DNA of 10,628 bases from Rhizobiaceae bacterium (GTDB lineage: Bacteria; Pseudomonadota; Alphaproteobacteria; Rhizobiales; Rhizobiaceae), in assembly GCA_004299545.1 (NCBI GenBank), contig SCRB01000997.1, positions 1 to 10,628 of the forward strand, read 5' to 3'. Position 1 is the first letter of the stretch. The number at the start of each line of letters is the position of its first letter. Below are positions 1 through 6,382 of this stretch, piece by piece. Position numbers and translations under genes: made by a program. A model generated the notes under the pieces. It did not search any database. It had not been told where the DNA came from and worked only from the letters and a program-made list of their open reading frames with translations.

Positions 1-456
1 CCCGAAGATGTTTTCGACGCTGTTTATAGCGTCCATGTGAAGGGTGCCTTCCTGCTTTGCCAGGCGGCGGTGCCGCGGATGAACGATGGCGGCAGCATCG
101 TCATCATGTCGAGCGTTGCGGGGGTTCGCGGCGATCCCGGCGTTTATGGCTATATCACCGCCAAGCATGCGCAGGTCGGCCTGATGCGATGTCTCGCGAA
201 AGAGCTTGCGCCACGCCGCATCCGCGTCAACACGCTGCATCCGGGGCCTGTTTCCAATGCGTTCCAGGGTGCCGTCGAAGCCGATCTCGGCGGCATCATC
301 GGCCGTGACGGGACGGAATTCTTCAATGGCATCATTCCTCTCGGTCGCCACGCCGAGCCCGAGGAAATCGCCCGCTCGGCGCTCTATCTCGCCTCGGACC
401 AGTCGAGCTTCACCACCGGCTCGACACTGATGGTCGACGGGGGCATGAGCGCCTGA
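1..456 (+). CDS. SDR-family oxidoreductase, C-terminal part (5' end outside window)
   Basis: NAD(P)-dependent short-chain dehydrogenase/reductase of the classical FabG-like type; the exact substrate cannot be told. The frame is open from base 1 and ends at TGA 454-456, giving 151 visible residues of an expected ~250; the Rossmann TGxxxGxG start is missing. Visible residues: catalytic Ser38 in SSVAG, then Tyr51 and Lys55 in YITAK, with the usual 13-residue Ser-Tyr spacing; the NTLHPGPV stretch after the active site; and the family C-terminus ending VDGGMSA. The helix-4 position that is normally Asn (NVxG) is His12 here (HVKGAF). It is the only plus-strand gene and converges on livM with a 19-base gap that shows no clear terminator. 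Its neighbours upstream are unseen, so a link to the Liv transporter is only a guess. Confidence 0.93.
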   Translation, partial: PEDVFDAVYSVHVKGAFLLCQAAVPRMNDGGSIVIMSSVAGVRGDPGVYGYITAKHAQVGLMRCLAKELAPRRIRVNTLHPGPVSNAFQGAVEADLGGIIGRDGTEFFNGIIPLGRHAEPEEIARSALYLASDQSSFTTGSTLMVDGGMSA

Positions 457-475
457 GAAGCCGTGCGCTACTTCC

Positions 476-1495
476 TCATTCGGCCGGCGTGGCTTCCGTT
501 TTCGGACGGTAGCGGTGCGAGACGGGGATGACGTCCTCGGGCAGATAGCGGCGGACGAGGCCCCAGATGCCACGTGGTTCCGCCAGCATGATCGCGATCG
601 AAACCGCGCCGAGGAAGATCAGATAGAGATTGCCGTAATCGGAAAAAGCGCTGCGCAGGCCGATATAGACGGCGACGCCGATGATCGAGCCCTCGATGCT
701 GCCGATACCGCCGATCACCACGGCGAAGATCACGTAGACCGTGTAGTCGATGAGGCTGAAGGAAGCTTGCGGCTGGATGCGCAGGTTTTGCAAGGTCAGG
801 AGAGCGCCGGCGAGTCCGAGGAAAAGCGCCGTCCACAGGAAGCACACGATGCGGCAGACAACGATGTTGACGCCAACGGAACCTGCCGCCTCCTCATTGT
901 CGCGCATGGCCATCAGCCCGACGCCGAGGCGAGACCGCAGGAGAAGCGCGGTCGCGATGAAACAGACGACTGCAAGCGCAAGCGCCATCCAGTAAAGGTG
1001 GGAGAAGCGGGCTTCGACATTTGCGCCCACCGCACGGATGACAGTGCTCGGAAGCGTGATCCCGCTTGCGCCCCCGAAGCCGGGAATCTTGCTTGCCAGA
1101 AGCGTGCACACCTCGGCCACCACCCACGTGCCGATGGCGAGATAGGCCGCGCGCATCCGGAACACCACCGCCGTGATCGGAATGCCAATCAGTAGGGACA
1201 GCAGCCCGGCGGCAATCATCGCTTCGGTCACGTTCAGATCGGCCTTGGCGGCGAAGGCGTAGAAGGCATAGCCGCCGATACCGACGAAAGCGTGCTGTCC
1301 CACGGTGACGATGTCCGCATAGCCGGCGACGAGGTTCCACATCATCGCCAGCACGAGCAGCGAAAAGACCTCGGTGAAGAAGCGCAAATGGCCAAGGTCG
1401 AGATAGAGCGGCCCGAAGGTGAGCGCGACTATCCCCAATAGCAGCAGGATCCGCAGGCTCCGCACGATGTTGGTTTGCAGCGAAGAGGAACGCAT
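476..1495 (-). CDS. livM: Liv-type (HAAT) ABC transporter permease LivM
   Basis: Inner-membrane permease of a branched-chain-amino-acid type ABC importer, partner of LivH. 339 residues, normal for LivM. The protein is a string of hydrophobic segments from about residue 15 to 305. Family marks are GYADIVTVGQHAFVGIGGY (about 58-76; usual form G..slGha.f.giGAY), the cytoplasmic coupling loop RDNEEAAGSVGVN (198-210) that contacts the ATPases, and VIGGIGSIEGS (260-270) near the end. The C-terminal tail (about 315-339) is hydrophilic and cytoplasmic. ATG start six bases after the livH stop, with AAGGA upstream inside the livH end. Last gene of the five-gene Liv unit. Liv-type systems carry many substrates besides leucine (amides, urea, aromatic acids), so the cargo is not known. 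Confidence 0.95.
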   Translation of the reverse strand: MRSSSLQTNIVRSLRILLLLGIVALTFGPLYLDLGHLRFFTEVFSLLVLAMMWNLVAGYADIVTVGQHAFVGIGGYAFYAFAAKADLNVTEAMIAAGLLSLLIGIPITAVVFRMRAAYLAIGTWVVAEVCTLLASKIPGFGGASGITLPSTVIRAVGANVEARFSHLYWMALALAVVCFIATALLLRSRLGVGLMAMRDNEEAAGSVGVNIVVCRIVCFLWTALFLGLAGALLTLQNLRIQPQASFSLIDYTVYVIFAVVIGGIGSIEGSIIGVAVYIGLRSAFSDYGNLYLIFLGAVSIAIMLAEPRGIWGLVRRYLPEDVIPVSHRYRPKTEATPAE

Positions 1496-1501
1496 GGCGG
1501 G

Positions 1502-2371
1502 CTATTCCTTCGGCAACAGGCCCTGCGGCCGCACGACGAGGACCAGCAGGAACAGGAGATGCCCGGCCAGTACTTCCCAGGCGAGATCGATCTGCGCGCC
1601 GACCGCCTGCGCGACGCCGATCATGATGCCGCCGAAGAGCGTGCCCCAAAGGCTGCCGAGCCCGCCCATGACCACGACCTCGAAGGCAGTCAGCAATTGC
1701 GTCGGCCCGGAGGACGGATCGAAATTGGTCCGGATGCCCATGAAACAGGCCGAGATCGCAATCGTCATCGCAACGATGCCCATGGCGATGGCATAGATCC
1801 GCTTGCTCGAAAGGCCGATCAGGTCCGCGGCGTCCACGTCGTCGGAGACGGCGCGTATCTTGGCGCCGATCCGGCTGCGATAGAGGAACAGGTCGAGAAG
1901 AAAGATCAGGGCGACCGCTGCGCCGAACGTGATCAGCGGAAACAGGCCGACAGTGACGCCGCCGCCGAGTTGCAGCGACGCGATCTGCAGGTCGCCTGCC
2001 AGGAGTTTGCGCGGGTTGGGGCCGTAACCGATCAGAAGTCCGTTCTCGATGATGATCGACAGCCCGAAGGTGACGAGGATCATCGGCAGGATATTGCTGC
2101 TTCCGACGATCTTTTGCAGCAGCACGTGCTGCATCAGATAGCCGAAGACGAACGCTGGCGGCAGGATGATCAACATAGCGAGGAAGGGCGAGATGCCGAG
2201 CGCCGTGCACAGCGTAAAGAGCACGAAAGAGGCAAGAACGATGAAATCGCCATGCGCGATATTGATCAGCCGCATGACGCCCACCGACAGGGACAGGCCC
2301 ACGGCGAACATGGCGTAAAGCCCGCCATGCAGGATGCCTTGGACGATCTGGTTCAGGAAGCCGTTGAACAT
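1502..2371 (-). CDS. livH: Liv-type (HAAT) ABC transporter permease LivH
   Basis: Second inner-membrane permease of the Liv-type importer, forming the channel with LivM. 289 residues, the usual LivH length. Marks of the family: an N-terminal hydrophobic segment followed by LINIAHGDFIVLASF (about 35-49; LivH consensus NlAhGdf), the EAA-like coupling loop RAVSDDVDAADLIGL (173-187), and VVMGGLGSLWGTLFGG (233-248) before the last membrane segments. It ends RPQGLLPKE, a typical LivH tail. ATG start lies six bases after the livF stop, with GAGG a few bases upstream, so livF and livH are probably translationally coupled. TAG stop. No odd features. Confidence 0.95.
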   Translation of the reverse strand: MFNGFLNQIVQGILHGGLYAMFAVGLSLSVGVMRLINIAHGDFIVLASFVLFTLCTALGISPFLAMLIILPPAFVFGYLMQHVLLQKIVGSSNILPMILVTFGLSIIIENGLLIGYGPNPRKLLAGDLQIASLQLGGGVTVGLFPLITFGAAVALIFLLDLFLYRSRIGAKIRAVSDDVDAADLIGLSSKRIYAIAMGIVAMTIAISACFMGIRTNFDPSSGPTQLLTAFEVVVMGGLGSLWGTLFGGIMIGVAQAVGAQIDLAWEVLAGHLLFLLVLVVRPQGLLPKE

Positions 2372-2377
2372 GCCGCC

Positions 2378-3109
2378 TCAGAGACCGAAATAGTGTTTCA
2401 TGACGGTGTCCCGGTCCGTTTCGCGGGGGCGGCCGGTCAGCGAGAAATCGCCTTCCAGCATACAGTAGAAGCGGTCGGCCACGGCAAGCGAGCGGCCGAT
2501 GTCCTGATCCACCACGATGATGCCGATGCCGCGTTCGCGGATGGACGGGATGACCTTGTAGATGTCGTTGATGATCGTCGGCGCGAGCCCGAGGCTGATC
2601 TCGTCGCAAAGGAGCAGCCGCGGGTTGGACAGCATCGCGCGGCCGACCGCGACCATCTGCTGCTGCCCGCCGGAGAGTTCGCGCGCTTTCTGCCGGCGCC
2701 GCTCGCGCAATATCGGAAACAGTTCGAACACGTCGTCGAGCGTGATCTCGCCCTTTCGGCCGACCTCCCAGCCGAGCGCCAGGTTCTCCTCGACCGAAAG
2801 GCTTGGAAACAGCCGGCGGCCTTCCGGGATGAGCGCGATCCCGCCGGCGACTATATCCGCGGTCGCCCGGCCGGCCAGGCTTTGGCCGTCGAAGCGGATA
2901 TCGCCTTCGACCCGGTCGACCTGGCCGATGATCGCTTTCATGAGCGACGATTTACCGGCGCCATTGGCGCCGATGATGGAAACGATCTCGCCTTCGCCGA
3001 CATCCATATCGACGCCGTGAACAGCCTCGAACTTGCCGTGGAACACCTTGAGCCGCCGCACTGAAAGCAGCGGTTGCGGTCCCGCTCCGCTCGCGTCTCC
3101 AACCACCAT
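2378..3109 (-). CDS. livF: Liv-type ABC transporter ATP-binding protein LivF
   Basis: Cytoplasmic ATPase that powers the Liv-type importer together with LivG. 243 residues. Walker A GANGAGKSS (47-55), Q-loop region IPEGRRLFPSLSVEENL (94-110, the LivF hallmark), ABC signature LSGGQQQ (145-151), Walker B LLLCDE (165-170), and VVDQD (199-203) where most ABC proteins have the switch His; LivF proteins normally carry Gln there (VEQN), so Q202 fits the subfamily, with Asp in place of the usual Glu before it. The C-terminus MKHYFGL is typical of LivF. ATG start three bases after the livG stop with GAGGTGA eight bases upstream. It is distinguished from LivG by its shorter length, the EGRRLFP motif and its ending. 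Confidence 0.95.
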   Translation of the reverse strand: MVVGDASGAGPQPLLSVRRLKVFHGKFEAVHGVDMDVGEGEIVSIIGANGAGKSSLMKAIIGQVDRVEGDIRFDGQSLAGRATADIVAGGIALIPEGRRLFPSLSVEENLALGWEVGRKGEITLDDVFELFPILRERRRQKARELSGGQQQMVAVGRAMLSNPRLLLCDEISLGLAPTIINDIYKVIPSIRERGIGIIVVDQDIGRSLAVADRFYCMLEGDFSLTGRPRETDRDTVMKHYFGL

Positions 3110-3112
3110 CGG

Positions 3113-3853
3113 TTACGTCACCTCGCCGAGATAGACGCTGCGCACCCGATCGTTTGCGAGCACCATGTCCGGCGCGCCGTCGGCGATGAGGTTTCCTCCG
3201 TAAAGCACCGCCATGCGGGTCGCAATCTTGCGCAACGCCTGTATGACGTGTTCGATCCAGATCACGGTCGTATCATGCGCATGCACGTTGCGCACGATGT
3301 CGAGCAGCACGTCGCATTCGCCGCCGGTGAGCCCGCCGGCGATCTCGTCGAGCAGAAGCAGGCGAGGCTTCTGCGCCAGCGCCTTGGCGAGTTCGAGACG
3401 TTTGAGGTCGAGAAGCGACAGCCGTTCCGCATTGAGCGTGGCCCGTCCGAGAAGTCCGGTCTGCCGCAGCACCTCTTCCGCCTGCTCGCCGGCGCTCTTC
3501 ACCGACAGCCCGCCGCCATGCACGGCGGCCGCCAGCACGTTCTCGAACACGCTCATCTTCGAAAAGGGCTTGGGGATCTGATAGGTCCGCCCGATCCCCA
3601 TCCGGCAGCGGTTCCAGACGGTGATATGCGTGATGTCGTTGCCGGCAAAAAGGAGCTTGCCACCCGAAGGCGGCAGGACACCGCCGATGACGTTGAACAA
3701 GGTCGTCTTGCCAGCGCCATTCGGGCCGATAATGCCCACAATCTCACCCGGTTCGACCCTGAGGTCGAGATCATCGATGACGCTGAGGCCCCCGAACCGC
3801 CGCGACACGCCGACGAGTTCAAGTAGCGGCGGCGTTACGCCGGCGGCCTCCAC
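3113..3853 (-). CDS. livG: Liv-type ABC transporter ATP-binding protein LivG
   Basis: Second cytoplasmic ATPase of the Liv-type importer. 246 residues. Walker A GPNGAGKTT (43-51), Q-loop Gln92 in RTYQIPKPFSKMSVFENV (the LivG hallmark), Walker B LLLLDE (165-170) followed by IAGGLTGGE, and switch His202 in WIEHV. The signature position reads LSLLDLKRLELAKAL (145-159) instead of LSGGQ; LivG proteins often vary here, but both glycines are absent. The start is GTG (3851-3853), six bases after the binding-protein stop; the upstream ribosome site is weak (GGGGTTGA), which fits translational coupling to the highly expressed binding protein. Stop TAA, three bases before livF. Role is clear from neighbours and motifs. 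Confidence 0.94.
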   Translation of the reverse strand: MEAAGVTPPLLELVGVSRRFGGLSVIDDLDLRVEPGEIVGIIGPNGAGKTTLFNVIGGVLPPSGGKLLFAGNDITHITVWNRCRMGIGRTYQIPKPFSKMSVFENVLAAAVHGGGLSVKSAGEQAEEVLRQTGLLGRATLNAERLSLLDLKRLELAKALAQKPRLLLLDEIAGGLTGGECDVLLDIVRNVHAHDTTVIWIEHVIQALRKIATRMAVLYGGNLIADGAPDMVLANDRVRSVYLGEVT

Positions 3854-3859
3854 CGCCGC

Positions 3860-5137
3860 TCAACCCCAGTTGATCGGCTGCGGCTTCGACTGGATTGTGA
3901 TGTCGGGTGCCGCCGTATTGTCGACCACCAGAAGATCGAGAGGATATTTCGTCCCCTTGCGCCATTGCCCGATGGCCAACGGCGTTTCCGCCGTATTGGG
4001 GAACGGGCCGCCCTTCTTGAAGTCGATCGGGCCGGCGATCGACTTGTACTGCATGGTCTTGATCGCGTCGCGGACCGCTGCATGGCTGAGGTCTTTTGTC
4101 GTCTTCAGCGTTTCGAAGGCTGCCTCGAAGAGGGCATGGCGGATGCCGAGCGTCATCGACCATTGCTCGCCGCTTGCCTTTTCGTAGGAAGCGGCGAGAT
4201 CTTTCGAACTGATGCCGGTAAGGCCTGACACGTAGGGCGAAGCAGGCGTCCACCAGATTTCGATCGACAGGTTTTCGGCGCGCTTGCCGAGCGGTGTCAC
4301 GGCCGGCGGGAATTCGGTCGCCTTGCCGACCCACGCGACCTTCGGCTTGAAGCCCTGCTGGGCGGCGGCATTCCAGAACGTGAAGAATTCCGGCGGCGGC
4401 AGGACGGCGGATATGAGTTCGACATTGGCCGCCTTGAAGGCAGCGATCTGGGCATTGTAGTTCGACGGCATGTCGAAGCGGCCGGGATCGACGATCTTGT
4501 AGCCCTTGTCCTTCAGGAATTTGGGATAGGTGCCGGCATAGGCGTGGCCGTCGTCGTCGTTCGGCCACAGCGCGCCGACCACCTTGTTGGTATCGACCTT
4601 GTCCCATTCGTCGATGCTGGCCGGCGCCTGCTGATGCAGGCTGAAGAAGAAGCAATAGGTCCATTCGAAGCCGTTCTTCGGCGCGCCGCGTCCATTGTAA
4701 TAGGATTCGAGCGGGCAGTCTGTGGCGACGCACGGCATGCCGTTCGCCTCGCACTGATCGGAGACCGGATTGACGGTTTCGGGGGTGGCGAAGGTGGTCA
4801 TGAGATCCACCTGGTCGTTGAAGATCAGATCCTGCGCGACCTGCGAGGCGCGGTTCGGGTTCGACTGCGAATCCTTGATGACGAATTCGTAGGTCCGCTT
4901 GCGGCCGCCGATCACGGCCTGCCCGCCGGTATGTTTCTTGATCTGTTCGAGGACGAAGGGCACTTCCTTGTAGAAGATCGCAAGCTGGCCTGTTTTCGGC
5001 GCCACCAGACCGATCTTGACGGGCTTGGAGGCTGCGATCGCCGGGGCGAACCCGCTCCAGTTCGCAGCGCCGACGGTGCCGGCTGCTGCCATTCCCTTGA
5101 GGACGGTGCGCCGCCCCACTCCCTTGATAGACGTCAT
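3860..5137 (-). CDS. Liv-type (HAAT) ABC transporter periplasmic substrate-binding protein
   Basis: Periplasmic receptor of the Liv-type importer (Peripla_BP_6 family), 425 residues from the chosen start. The N-terminus has MTSIKGVGRRTVLKG with a twin-arginine pair (R9 R10), a hydrophobic stretch and AIA-A about residues 33-36 as a likely cleavage site, so Tat export is plausible. The mature part opens KPVKIGLVAPKTG, the usual first strand. Four cysteines cluster at 129, 136, 141 and 162. The ATG at 5137 is chosen because AGGGAGGA lies four bases upstream; a TTG-initiated extension to 5206 would begin within the promoter/operator and add a poor signal. First gene of the Liv unit, six bases before livG. 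The substrate is unknown; proteins of this type bind amino acids, amides or aromatic acids. Confidence 0.93.
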   Translation of the reverse strand: MTSIKGVGRRTVLKGMAAAGTVGAANWSGFAPAIAASKPVKIGLVAPKTGQLAIFYKEVPFVLEQIKKHTGGQAVIGGRKRTYEFVIKDSQSNPNRASQVAQDLIFNDQVDLMTTFATPETVNPVSDQCEANGMPCVATDCPLESYYNGRGAPKNGFEWTYCFFFSLHQQAPASIDEWDKVDTNKVVGALWPNDDDGHAYAGTYPKFLKDKGYKIVDPGRFDMPSNYNAQIAAFKAANVELISAVLPPPEFFTFWNAAAQQGFKPKVAWVGKATEFPPAVTPLGKRAENLSIEIWWTPASPYVSGLTGISSKDLAASYEKASGEQWSMTLGIRHALFEAAFETLKTTKDLSHAAVRDAIKTMQYKSIAGPIDFKKGGPFPNTAETPLAIGQWRKGTKYPLDLLVVDNTAAPDITIQSKPQPINWG

Positions 5138-5141
5138 GGAG

Positions 5142-5149
5142 TCCTCCCT
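5142..5149 (-). promoter_or_regulatory. Ribosome binding site fixing the start of the Liv-type binding protein
   Basis: On the minus strand AGGGAGGA is followed by CTCC and then ATG (5137). It is a near-ideal Shine-Dalgarno sequence with normal spacing and is the main reason to reject the longer TTG-started frame. Confidence 0.8.
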
Positions 5150-5192
5150 TTCGACCTCCCGGGTCACACTTCCCGCAGCTCTGTCGCACGGG

Positions 5193-5212
5193 ATAGTTTG
5201 ATACAAAACTAT
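5193..5212. promoter_or_regulatory. Candidate operator: perfect inverted repeat over the Liv promoter -10
   Basis: ATAGTTT, six-base centre GATACA, then AAACTAT: a perfect 7+7 inverted repeat, markedly AT-rich in a GC-rich region. The core can also be read as TTTG-ATA-CAAA. It covers the -10 box and the predicted transcription start of the Liv unit, the place where a repressor would block RNA polymerase. TTG..CAA cores with AT-rich arms resemble sites of some GntR-type regulators, but that assignment is a guess; no regulator gene is in the window. Confidence 0.6.
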
Positions 5213-5235
5213 ACTCCGGCTTCATGCGAAAGCAA
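5208..5235 (-). promoter_or_regulatory. Predicted sigma-70 promoter of the Liv-type transporter unit
   Basis: Minus strand: TTGCTT (5235-5230), 16-base spacer, TATAGT (5213-5208), five of six matches at -10. Predicted start near 5201, giving a leader of about 64 bases before the ATG at 5137. A perfect 10-base palindrome GCGTGCACGC (5241-5250) sits just upstream of the -35 box and could be an activator site or chance. The promoter makes the Liv unit at least partly independent of the sugar-type transporter before it. Confidence 0.55.
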
Positions 5236-5260
5236 GAACCGCGTGCACGCCACGACCCCT

Positions 5261-5283
5261 CGCGCCGCCAGGAGATCGGCGCG
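5261..5283 (-). terminator. Possible hairpin between the two transporter units
   Basis: On the minus strand CGCGCCG and CGGCGCG form a perfect 7-base stem with a 9-base loop, about 55 bases after the permease stop. No run of T follows, so it is not a classical intrinsic terminator; it could slow polymerase or stabilise the upstream mRNA end. A weaker 5-base stem (TTCCG/CGGAA, 5318-5335) lies right after the permease stop. Confidence 0.3.
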
Positions 5284-5335
5284 GCAGCACGATTGCAGAA
5301 ATGGAAAGCCCCGTTATTTCCGCAGGAAGACGGAA

Positions 5336-6376
5336 TCAATCCGCTTCCTGGACGGAACCGCTCCTGAGGTTTTGCGCGTAAACGTTGATGATAAGGGCCG
5401 CGAGCAGGATGAGACCACGGATGAGGATCTTCAGGAAACTGTCGATCTGGACGTGATCCAGCCCGTTATTGAGGACGCCGAGAACGAAAAGGCCGATGAT
5501 CGTGTTGCCGATGCCGCCACGGCCGCCGAAGAGGCTCGTTCCGCCGACCACGACAGCCGCGATGGCGTCGAGGAGATAGCCGTCGAATTCGTTCTGCTGG
5601 GCGCTGCCGAAATGCGCCACGCCCAGCATGCCGGCGACGCCGGCGCAGACAGCGGAGATGACCAGAACTGCGGCAAGCACCCGGTTGACGTTGACGCCCG
5701 AATATTCGGCGGCTTCGCGGTTGCCGCCGACCATATAGACGTAGCGTCCGAAGCGCGTGTAGGTCAGCACGATATGGCCGACGAGCAGGAACGCGGCGAG
5801 GACGATGACGATCCAGGGAACGCCACCGATCGAGCCTGCCCCCAGTTCCTTCACCAGGTCAGGTACGGCATAGACGATCTGGCCGCGTACGAGGAGCGCG
5901 CAGATGCCGGCCGCGATCTGCATCATCGCCAGCGTCATGATGAAGGACGGCAGGCCGATGACCGTCAGGCCGAAGGCGTTGACCAGACCCAGAACCGCGC
6001 TTGCCAGAATGGCGAGCACGATCGCCACGCCGCCGGGAAGCGGGATATTGTGGACGTTCACATAGGAGGCCTGGGTGGTGAAATAGGCGACAACAATGCC
6101 GGCGGCATTGGCGATCGCGGCGAAGGAGAGGTCGATTTCCGCGCACAGGATCACGAAGGTCAGGCCGACCGCCATGATCCCCGCCACCGATATCTGGGTC
6201 AGGATGTTCGCGACGTTATCCATCGTGGCGAACGACGGGCTTGCCACCCAGAAGAACGCCACGAGCGCGATAAGTGTAACGAAGGGTGCGATGTTGCGCA
6301 TCTGGCTGCGAAGGAAAGCCCGTCGGCGCATGGCGGGCTTCCTGAGCGACGGCTGCGCCGGCATGGTCATTGGCAT
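5336..6376 (-). CDS. Ribose/sugar-type ABC transporter permease (RbsC-like)
   Basis: Inner-membrane permease of the carbohydrate-uptake type 2 (CUT2) importer, 346 residues, forming the channel for the upstream binding protein and ATPase. Motifs: FVILCAEIDLSFAAI (74-88), which corresponds to the family's giDLSvG segment but with CAE and FA in place of the usual glycine-rich residues; TRFGRYVYMVGGN (207-219) followed by EAAEYSGVNV, the cytoplasmic coupling loop; AVVVGGTSLFGGRGGIGNT (273-291). About eight to ten hydrophobic segments lie between residues 30 and 335. ATG start six bases after the ATPase stop, with GAGAGG upstream. Met4 and Met16 are alternative starts; the first ATG has the best spacing. 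The cargo is inferred from the mtn genes, not from this protein. Confidence 0.94.
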   Translation of the reverse strand: MPMTMPAQPSLRKPAMRRRAFLRSQMRNIAPFVTLIALVAFFWVASPSFATMDNVANILTQISVAGIMAVGLTFVILCAEIDLSFAAIANAAGIVVAYFTTQASYVNVHNIPLPGGVAIVLAILASAVLGLVNAFGLTVIGLPSFIMTLAMMQIAAGICALLVRGQIVYAVPDLVKELGAGSIGGVPWIVIVLAAFLLVGHIVLTYTRFGRYVYMVGGNREAAEYSGVNVNRVLAAVLVISAVCAGVAGMLGVAHFGSAQQNEFDGYLLDAIAAVVVGGTSLFGGRGGIGNTIIGLFVLGVLNNGLDHVQIDSFLKILIRGLILLAALIINVYAQNLRSGSVQEAD

Positions 6377-6382
6377 ATCCTC

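Noticed and set aside
457..475. Bidirectional terminator between the convergent SDR and livM genes
   Set aside because: The 19 bases contain no usable inverted repeat or T tract.
894..2609. Minus-strand open frame of 571 codons overlapping livM, livH and livF in another frame
   Set aside because: Arg/Pro/His-rich composition and full overlap with motif-bearing genes in the correct frames; no evidence of a frameshifted real protein.
1475..3064. Long plus-strand open frame of 529 codons opposite livH and livF
   Set aside because: It is antisense to two genes with clear Liv motifs; the product is rich in Asp, Arg, Glu, His and Gln with no recognisable domain, typical of a GC-driven mirror frame.
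5138..5206. N-terminal extension of the Liv-type binding protein from a TTG at 5206
   Set aside because: The TTG lies within the inverted repeat at the predicted transcription start; the ATG at 5137 has a near-ideal ribosome site and begins a proper signal peptide.
3819..5339. Minus-strand 506-codon frame overlapping the Liv-type binding protein and its promoter
   Set aside because: The true frame has a signal peptide and family motifs; this one does not and would start inside the preceding permease stop region.
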